Shown piece after piece: positions 57,808 through 63,728 of a DNA stretch of 63,728 bases. The position numbers and the translations under genes were made by a program. The notes below the pieces were generated by a model, which saw only the letters and a program-made list of their open reading frames with translations, was not told the origin of the DNA and ran no database searches. Source of the stretch: Pseudomonadota bacterium (GTDB taxonomy: Bacteria; Desulfobacterota; Desulfobulbia; Desulfobulbales; CALZHT01); contig JAHJJF010000031.1 of the NCBI GenBank assembly GCA_018823135.1, forward strand, positions 1-63,728, in the 5' to 3' direction. Each line of letters begins with the position of its first letter. Position 1 is the first letter of the stretch.

Positions 57808-58476
57808 GTCGCGTTCGATCATTGCCCGCATCATATCCCCGGTGTTTTCCGCATGATTGGCTATATCCCCGACCTTGCGGGCAAGCTCGACCATGTGGAA
57901 CACCGCAATGGGGTCGGTTTCCATCTTGAATATATTGAGCTTCAGAGAGTCTTCAAACTTGTCTGATTCGTGCTCACAGTGATGCAGGTTGCGGATGATG
58001 TCTTTGACTATTGTCCGTTGAGCTTCGGAATAATCGTCAAAATATTTTCTCGCCTCGGCAACCATGACACTCAACTCCTCAATGGGCGCAATTACCGAAT
58101 CCACCAGATCAAAAAAACCCTTGCGCAACTCATCATTCAAGTCGGTGTCCGGACGATAGGAAACCCAGTCGATACAGTCCTCAACGCAGTCCAGAACCTT
58201 GTCCTGCTCCTGGATATACATAAACAACTGAAACTTGTCCACCGTCATCCTGGTCCTTTTCGAGATACTCCGGCGGATGCTGATCTTGATCTCATCGGCC
58301 TCACTTTCCAGCCGGTCAACCTCCCGCAGATAATCGCCGAACCTGTCGCATTTATGTGAGAAATAACACTCCATGGCTTGCTGAAAGGCCCAGCCGCATT
58401 CCTTGACCTTCTCCGCATGCGCCTGGAAGAGATCAAAAGGCAAACCCACAAGTTGTGAAATGAACGGTAATTTCAT
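57805..58476 (-). CDS. DUF47 / PhoU-like phosphate accessory protein
   Basis: The 223-residue all-helical protein belongs to the TIGR00153 (DUF47) group that accompanies Pit transporters. It has the pattern ..​.EADEIKISIRRSISKRTRMTV near residues 60-80, YIQEQDKVLDCVEDC, and HHCEHESDKFE..​.GDIANHAENTGDMMR. ATG 58476 is preceded by GAGGGGGG; a GTG two codons earlier is possible. The pit gene ends about 24 bases upstream, so the two are one operon and the protein probably regulates the transporter. Confidence 0.9.
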   Translation of the reverse strand: MKLPFISQLVGLPFDLFQAHAEKVKECGWAFQQAMECYFSHKCDRFGDYLREVDRLESEADEIKISIRRSISKRTRMTVDKFQLFMYIQEQDKVLDCVEDCIDWVSYRPDTDLNDELRKGFFDLVDSVIAPIEELSVMVAEARKYFDDYSEAQRTIVKDIIRNLHHCEHESDKFEDSLKLNIFKMETDPIAVFHMVELARKVGDIANHAENTGDMMRAMIERD

Positions 58477-58500
58477 TGACACCCCCCTCTTACTGTTAGC

Positions 58501-60780
58501 TCAGTCTCTCTTTTCGGCTGTTTCAGCCTCTGATGCATCCTCGTTTACCGTACTGAAATAATCCCTGAAAATGTCCAGAAGGTTCTGGGTCTGAATCGTT
58601 ATTTTCTCACAGTTTTCGAGAAAACCATAGTAAAGAATACTCAAACGGGTCTTGGACTGGGAATTCTGAATGCGATGGATCTGATTTTTATTGAATTCCA
58701 GGGCGCAGGCAGTCATCCGGGCTCGTTGGCTTTGAATATATTCGTAATCAACTTTCTTATTTTTGAGAAGCATGATCGCCGTGTTTTCAAGAAGGCGACA
58801 GACGGAAACCCGAATCTGCTGGAGCTCTTTTTTCTGTTCCTCACCAAGACCGGTATGATAATTGATCACATGGGTATAGGCGCGCATGACAATATCACGA
58901 TTGCTTTCGGTAATATCCTGCAGCGCCCCGATGGTTCTTGAATACTTACGCGTTGTTTCAGCGTCCTCCTTGTCCAGGAGGTAGAGGGTCTTGAAAATAT
59001 TGGCAATTATGATATTGGCGATTTGCTGAACATTTTTTGTGCGGCTCTTGAGCTCCTTGAGCTTTGACCGGTCTTCCTTGAAAACCGCGTCAAAACAGGA
59101 TCGCAGGGTCAGGCTCACTTCATTCAGGAAATAGCCTACCTGCTCAAAGGACGTATGCACGGCAAATTCAGGATCAACGCCGTCCTTGATATTGAGATTT
59201 TTGATGACTCCCGCCGCTTCCTCTTGCTTGGTATGATAATGGAAACTGCGCCAGATGATATAGCTGACAAAGAGGATAAGGGTGACAATGGCATATAATT
59301 TCAGAAAGTGAATTGCCGTGGCAAAAAGGGATGCCACCACAAAGGCAATCAGCGCCGTACAGAACCAGCCGCCGACAACCGTCAACACCCCGGTGACCCG
59401 GTATACGGCGCTTTCCTTGCCCCAGGCCTGATCGGAAAGAGATGTTCCCATGGCCACCATGAAAGTAACATAAGTGGTGGACAGGGGCAGCTTCATGGAA
59501 GTCGCATAGGAGACAACGGCGCTTGCCACAATAAGATTCACCGAGGCCCGGAGCAAATCAAATGCCGGCTCCTTGCCGTCTTTAGCCGGTACCGATTTTT
59601 TCCGGGAAGGGTCCAGGCGTCTTGAGACGATTTTTCTTAAGGGCAAAGGCATTATCGAATTCACTGAATCAAAAAAGGCGGTCATCATGCCGACAATCCC
59701 TCTGGACAAAGCAAAAGAACCGAATCGCTCCACACCTTCATCCTGTCGGCTGAGACCGATCTGGGTTTCGGTTACCGAACGGGCTTTTCGAGAAACCCAT
59801 AAAGTGATGATCATGATCACCCCTGCCCCCAGAAGAATAAAGGTATTGGTTTGCACCTTTGCCTGCAGCGCCCCCATATTTGCCGTTAATGGGTCAGCAG
59901 TGGTGGTGGCAACTCTGAATGCTTCAATGCCAGCCAGGGGAACACCGATAAAATTGACCAGATCGTTTGCGGCAAAGGCCATGGCAAGGGCGAATGTGCC
60001 GATCAAGACGATGGGCTTGAGAATGTTTATTCGCGTAAAGGTCGCCAGAAATTGAAAAACCACCCCGAAAAAAACAAAGCTCATTGAAAGGATGGTCCAG
60101 GCATTTTCATTCATCCATTTCACCTGCTCAGCAGTAAGAAAGGATGCGCCCTTCGCACCTTTGATAAGAATGAAATAGGTGATTACGGCAAGAGAAATGC
60201 CGGCCCAGAGTCCGCCGAACAATTTGAGCCTCGGCATGTAGTCAAAGGTGTATACCATGCGGGAGATGAATTGCACGATTGCCCCGCAAACAAAGGCGAT
60301 AACAACGGACAGGAGAATGCCGGTGATGATCGCCAGGGCCTTTGCAGTGTTTATATAATTGACGAGATCTTCAAAACCGTTGCCGGCGGAATATATTTTA
60401 ATCAAGGAGACGGCTACTGCGGCGCCCAACAGCTCAAAAACAATTGACACCGTGGTGGAAGTGGGCAGGCCGAAGGTATTAAACAGATCAAGTAGCAGTA
60501 CATCGGTGAGCATCACAGCCAGAAATATGGTGATCAGCTCGGGCATCAGAAAAAGCTGCGGCTGGAATATACCCTTTCTTGCCACTTCCATCATGCCGCT
60601 TGAAAAGGTAACACCGGCAAGCATTCCCAGACTTGCAATGATCATAATCACATGCCGTGGAGCCACCCTTGAGCCGATGGATGAATTCAGGAAATTCACC
60701 GCATCGTTGCTCACCCCGACAATCAGGTCAAAAACCGCAAGGGCAACCAGAACAACAAGGATAAAGACATAAATTTCCAT
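58501..60780 (-). CDS. Pit-type inorganic phosphate transporter with PhoU-like C-terminus
   Basis: The 759-residue protein has about ten membrane helices with the duplicated Pit motif: GVSNDAVNFLNSSIGSRVAPRHV near residue 25 and FAANDLVNFIGVPLAG near 275, plus GLPTSTTVSIVFELLGAAVAVSL. After the last helix (about 500) a helical extension of 230 residues resembles PhoU/DUF47. Pit carriers import metal-phosphate with protons; the covalent PhoU-like tail is the unusual part. Sodium or sulfate selectivity cannot be excluded. Confidence 0.9.
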   Translation of the reverse strand: MEIYVFILVVLVALAVFDLIVGVSNDAVNFLNSSIGSRVAPRHVIMIIASLGMLAGVTFSSGMMEVARKGIFQPQLFLMPELITIFLAVMLTDVLLLDLFNTFGLPTSTTVSIVFELLGAAVAVSLIKIYSAGNGFEDLVNYINTAKALAIITGILLSVVIAFVCGAIVQFISRMVYTFDYMPRLKLFGGLWAGISLAVITYFILIKGAKGASFLTAEQVKWMNENAWTILSMSFVFFGVVFQFLATFTRINILKPIVLIGTFALAMAFAANDLVNFIGVPLAGIEAFRVATTTADPLTANMGALQAKVQTNTFILLGAGVIMIITLWVSRKARSVTETQIGLSRQDEGVERFGSFALSRGIVGMMTAFFDSVNSIMPLPLRKIVSRRLDPSRKKSVPAKDGKEPAFDLLRASVNLIVASAVVSYATSMKLPLSTTYVTFMVAMGTSLSDQAWGKESAVYRVTGVLTVVGGWFCTALIAFVVASLFATAIHFLKLYAIVTLILFVSYIIWRSFHYHTKQEEAAGVIKNLNIKDGVDPEFAVHTSFEQVGYFLNEVSLTLRSCFDAVFKEDRSKLKELKSRTKNVQQIANIIIANIFKTLYLLDKEDAETTRKYSRTIGALQDITESNRDIVMRAYTHVINYHTGLGEEQKKELQQIRVSVCRLLENTAIMLLKNKKVDYEYIQSQRARMTACALEFNKNQIHRIQNSQSKTRLSILYYGFLENCEKITIQTQNLLDIFRDYFSTVNEDASEAETAEKRD

Positions 60781-61240
60781 TCACTATTTCCTTTGATCCA
60801 TTGGCGCATTGACTCCCGTAAAGCCCGTATCGACTCATGAGTGATCAATTACATTCAACAGTCTTTTTCACCTGCCAAACACATTGGACATGCCGCCATG
60901 GACTGGTTCGGTTCAGATCACAGAACACCAAAAATGAGTTTATCACTATAGACAACAAGAATGGATCTGTCAGTAATTTTGGGATTTTTTTTCATTACTT
61001 TTATGTTTTTTTTTCGGATCAATTATCCTGGCCATCGGCATATGTGTGTTAGAAATACCGCTTAAAAAAACATCGCTCCGAACAGAATTATTTTATCCTT
61101 TCCAGCCTCAGAAATAACACAAGGCATAACAGTTCAGATCCTATCTTTATTCTGAGCAATGCCCATACGGCAATTCTAAAAATTTTCCTTGACTTACCCG
61201 CATTTAAATTGATTCAATCTAACCATAAATGGAGGTAATT
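60781..61240. other. AT-rich divergent intergenic region
   Basis: This 460-base gap lies between the divergent pit gene and the small zinc-ribbon gene. No gene was seen; a 71-codon plus frame starting at 60837 has no support. No Pho-box or sigma-54 site was found. A ten-base palindrome ACTCATGAGT occurs near 60833. Confidence 0.45.
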
Positions 61241-61426
61241 ATGGCTGAATCGAACATGGTTGTTTGTCCTGCCTGTCGAGGGGAAAAAATTATCCACGGT
61301 GTCTGCGAATGCAGTACGGAGTGGCGCGGCACTCAGAAAGGCGATGACTGGGAAGATTGTCAATGCACGCCGGAGCAGGAATGCAAGACCTGCAAAGGCA
61401 CCGGCAAGGTCAAATCCGACAACTGA
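61241..61426 (+). CDS. Small DnaJ-type zinc-ribbon protein
   Basis: The 61-residue cytoplasmic protein has GGAGG five bases upstream. It contains three cysteine pairs, CPACRGEK (residues 9-16), CEC near 23-25 and CKTCKGTGK near the end; the CxxCxGxG forms match half of the DnaJ zinc finger. It likely binds one or two zinc ions. Function unknown; it stands alone. Confidence 0.7.
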   Translation: MAESNMVVCPACRGEKIIHGVCECSTEWRGTQKGDDWEDCQCTPEQECKTCKGTGKVKSDN

Positions 61427-61583
61427 CATCCAATACTGCTTTCAGATTCTCACCGCGGTCCCCCTGTGGGGATTGAACTGAATTTGCGGCGCTGTCGGCT
61501 TCCTTGTGGCCTCCTTAAATCCAACATTTTGGCACGGATGCCATGGATCCTTTCTCGAAAACAACTTGCCGGGGCTTAACCAA

Positions 61584-61901
61584 ATGGATGTTGCTAAAAT
61601 TATCCTGTTGAGTGCTGTTGTATTCTTATTGAACGCATTCCCCGCCAATGCCGCTGCGCTTAAAGTGTTGAAATGCAAGGGCGAAAAGATTTCAGCGGGT
61701 GACTCCAGCTATTTTGTTTTAAAAAACTGCGGCGAGCCGGCATACAAGGAAACCCTCTCAAACGAGGGCTGCGTAAAAATCGAGCAATGGTATTACGACT
61801 GTATGGATCGGGGGTTTATCGACATCCTGAAGTTTGAGGGAGGAAAATTGCTTGACCGATACAGAGGAGAGGACTCAGAAGGAATGCAGGTTTGTGAGTA
61901 A
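61584..61901 (+). CDS. Secreted DUF2845-type protein
   Basis: The 105-residue protein has a signal peptide (MDVAKIILLSAVVFLLNAFPANAA) and a mature part with KCKGEKISAGDSSYFVLKNCGEP, then VKIEQWYYDC and FIDILKFEGGKLL, matching DUF2845. I set the start at 61584, where the signal begins; 26 upstream codons stay open. Function unknown; usually periplasmic. Confidence 0.75.
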   Translation: MDVAKIILLSAVVFLLNAFPANAAALKVLKCKGEKISAGDSSYFVLKNCGEPAYKETLSNEGCVKIEQWYYDCMDRGFIDILKFEGGKLLDRYRGEDSEGMQVCE

Positions 61902-62037
61902 TTCAAAAGCAGAAATGATTTTTACTGCATTCATCGCAGTAAAAACCATTAGGGAGGTATGTTGACATTAGGCTTGCCCGCCAATACCTGAATACCCATT
62001 TGCCAGGCCTGACCCCAATTCCTCAAATAATGGCCGC

Positions 62038-62733
62038 TTATGATCCGGCTGCCTGCCACCTCTGCAAAACGCCGTCAATCCGGGCGCGCACCTGTTCACG
62101 CGCTGACACCCTGTCGTCCCCCCGAAGGAGAAGTTCGTCATAGTCTGTTTCCTGATGGCGGATATGGGCGACGACAGCCAGCCGCACCGCTTCTTCGTCA
62201 AGCGCTTTGGCTGAGGAACTGCGACCGACCCGACCGCTGTATTTGCGGCAGGCATGTTCGGCAATGAACTTTTCCCGCCCTGCCGGGCAACCCGGGAATA
62301 ATTCCCTGACCCGGTTGGCAAAGGCGCCAAGGTACTCTTCGTCAAGCTCGGCCCTTCGGACCGCAGCCTGCGCCCGGCGCAACTCCCGCTGACCCACATC
62401 GGCCTTGCATTCCTTTTCCGCCTGTTCTATGGACTCGTTTTCGACCAGCAGGCCCTGCCGCTCGTAACGTTTCCGGGCTCGACTCCATTTCACCACAACT
62501 GTGGCAAGCCTTGAATACTTCCGAGAGCGCCGGGTGAGCGCCGCATCTCCGGAAGGTAGAAAGACCAGATGGTCCAAGTCGGCACAACTTAAGCACGCAG
62601 CCTTTCGGTCCGCGCCCTGCAGGGTTATCCAGGCACCTTTGCCAAGCTCGGACCCGCACTCATCGCATATCGAATCCCGGGAAGAGATAAAGACCGTCAA
62701 TTCTTCCGGTTTGTCCTTTTTCTGAATCATCAC
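62038..62733 (-). CDS. DUF2293 domain-containing protein
   Basis: The 231-residue protein begins with a C4 zinc-ribbon-like region (ICDECGSEL..​.AACLSCADLDHLVFLPSG, about 22-63), then a charged linker, and a C-terminal DUF2293 domain (about 140-215; VRELFPGCP.GRE..IAEHACRKYSGRVGRS, AVRLAVVAHIRH..T.YD.LL). DUF2293 is found in many bacteria with unknown role. It is more GC-rich than the neighbours and lies next to the type I methylase gene. Confidence 0.85.
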   Translation of the reverse strand: MMIQKKDKPEELTVFISSRDSICDECGSELGKGAWITLQGADRKAACLSCADLDHLVFLPSGDAALTRRSRKYSRLATVVVKWSRARKRYERQGLLVENESIEQAEKECKADVGQRELRRAQAAVRRAELDEEYLGAFANRVRELFPGCPAGREKFIAEHACRKYSGRVGRSSSAKALDEEAVRLAVVAHIRHQETDYDELLLRGDDRVSAREQVRARIDGVLQRWQAAGS

Positions 62734-62836
62734 CCTTTCCCTTTAACAAAAGCAAAAAGCGGACTTGATAATCATATAAAAGGCACCGCCTCCAGCCCTG
62801 AAACATCATATCTTCCATCTTCTTTCATGCGGTCAT

Positions 62837-63728
62837 TCAGCCTTGCTGCTCTTCTTGCCCCAAATCTTCGGCAATTTCTTTGAACTGCTCGAGGGCGGCT
62901 TGGAGGTCTTCGATGATTTCGGCAGCAATGATGCCCGGTGCGGGGAGGTTGTCGGAATCTTCGAGAGAATCGTCTTTGAGCCAGAAGATATCGAGGCTGG
63001 CTTTGTCTCGGTTGATGATCTCGTCGTAGTCGTAGGCGCGCCAGCGGCCAGCTTGATTATCTTGGGTAAAGCTCGGCGTGCGGTCCTGGCGGTTGGTGGG
63101 GTTGTAGTTTTTAACAAACTCGTCCAGGTCGGCCCGTTTCAGGGGGTTGGTCTTGAGGGTGAAGTGAATGTTGGTGCGCAGGTCGTAGATCCAGAGCTTT
63201 TTGGTCCACGGGGTTTCCGAGGCTGGTTTCTTGTCGAAGAAGAGGACGTTGGCCTTGACACCCTGGGCATAGAAGAGGCCGGTCGGTAAGCGCAGCAGGG
63301 TATGGACGTCACAATCGTGCAGGAGTTTGCGGCGCACGGTCTCACCTGCTCCGCCTTCAAAGAGGACATTGTCCGGCACCACGATGCCGCAGCGGCCATG
63401 CTGTTTGAGCAGGGTTTTGACATGCTGGGCGAAGTTGAGCTGTTTGTTGGAGGTGGTGGCCCAGAAGTCCTCCCGCTCGACAATATCCACCTCTTTGGAA
63501 ACCTTGCCGCCTTCGCCGACAATGGTGGTGCTGCTCTTTTTGCCGAAAGGGGGATTGGTCAGGACGATCTCGAAACGGTCACCGGGATCGGCGGCCAGGG
63601 AATCGGCCACGGTCAGGGGCAGTTTGCCGCCGTTATTGCCGATGCCGTGCAGCATCAGGTTCATGGCGCAGAGCCGGGCGGTATTCTGGACCAGTTCCCA
63701 GCCGGAAAAGGTCGTGTCCTTGAGGGCG
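62837..63728 (-). CDS. hsdM: Type I restriction-modification methylase HsdM, 5' part beyond window
   Basis: The minus frame is open to the right edge, so the N-terminal part is missing; about 297 codons are visible. It has the catalytic motif IVLTNPPFGKK, preceded by TFSGWELVQNTARLCAMNLMLHG (positions 63660-63728), then QLNFAQHV, LPTGLFYAQGVKANVLFF and a C-terminal helical end. This is the N6-adenine methyltransferase subunit of a type I system. The specificity and endonuclease genes were not seen in the window; if present they should lie beyond the right edge. Confidence 0.92.
   Translation of the reverse strand, partial: ALKDTTFSGWELVQNTARLCAMNLMLHGIGNNGGKLPLTVADSLAADPGDRFEIVLTNPPFGKKSSTTIVGEGGKVSKEVDIVEREDFWATTSNKQLNFAQHVKTLLKQHGRCGIVVPDNVLFEGGAGETVRRKLLHDCDVHTLLRLPTGLFYAQGVKANVLFFDKKPASETPWTKKLWIYDLRTNIHFTLKTNPLKRADLDEFVKNYNPTNRQDRTPSFTQDNQAGRWRAYDYDEIINRDKASLDIFWLKDDSLEDSDNLPAPGIIAAEIIEDLQAALEQFKEIAEDLGQEEQQG

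Overview
The window looks like a chromosomal segment of a motile, Gram-negative anaerobe, most likely a member of the Desulfobacterota (Desulfobulbales-like). The basis is gene content: a FlhF/FlhG-controlled polar-type flagellum, type III glutamine synthetase, a short monomeric aconitase, several cysteine-containing PAS histidine kinases and many sigma-54 type promoters. No 16S rRNA or tRNA gene is visible, so the assignment is inference. Most of the window is ordinary chromosome; the accessory-looking parts are the left edge (giant repeat protein), the short intergenic repeat elements, the 57-58 kb region and the right edge (DUF2293, type I methylase).

Layout. 1-3271 (minus): a lipoprotein that is mostly a 62-residue FG-GAP beta-propeller array and runs off the left edge. 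3.7-6.4 kb: an unassigned HTH regulator, then a cytidine-deaminase-fold enzyme overlapping a radical SAM gene. 6.5-13.5 kb: a small HELGH membrane protein coupled to a hybrid kinase, an OFA-family MFS carrier and a second hybrid kinase. 13.5-16.2 kb: tatBC and purA. 16.3-20.8 kb: a MITE-like element, a B12-binding radical SAM protein, and a minus-strand operon of four exported proteins (two with FlgO-like domains) behind a sigma-54 type promoter. 21-28.6 kb: rpoZ, dnaJ, moaC, a DksA/TraR protein, galT, a receiver-only regulator, a FolE2 homologue lacking the catalytic residues, an acetyltransferase and glyS. 28.8-35.3 kb (minus): EAL-HDOD protein, maf, fabL, a DUF362 protein and aconitase.

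35.9-48.6 kb is a flagellar export, motor and regulatory cluster: fliL, fliM, fliN, fliO, fliP, fliQ, fliR, flhB, flhA, flhF, flhG, fliA, cheY and a second FliL-like protein. It starts behind a sigma-54 promoter with a FleQ-like dyad upstream. 48.9-57.1 kb is a nitrogen-assimilation island: two amtB genes, glnK, glnD and glnN, with sigma-54 type promoters before both amtB genes (the second degenerate) and glnN. Just after the glnN terminator lies a 41-codon remnant of a type I glutamine synthetase gene. 57.8-60.8 kb (minus) holds a DUF47/PhoU-like protein and a Pit-type phosphate transporter with a PhoU-like C-terminal extension. The right end carries a small zinc-ribbon protein, a secreted DUF2845-type protein, a DUF2293 protein and the C-terminal part of a type I restriction-modification methylase.

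How the parts fit: sigma-54 links motility (fliL operon, FlgO-like operon) and nitrogen uptake (amtB/glnK/glnD/glnN). The items most worth a second look are the FolE2 pseudoenzyme, the FlgO-like exported-protein operon, the deaminase/radical SAM pair, the glnA remnant beside glnN, and several intergenic inverted-repeat elements.
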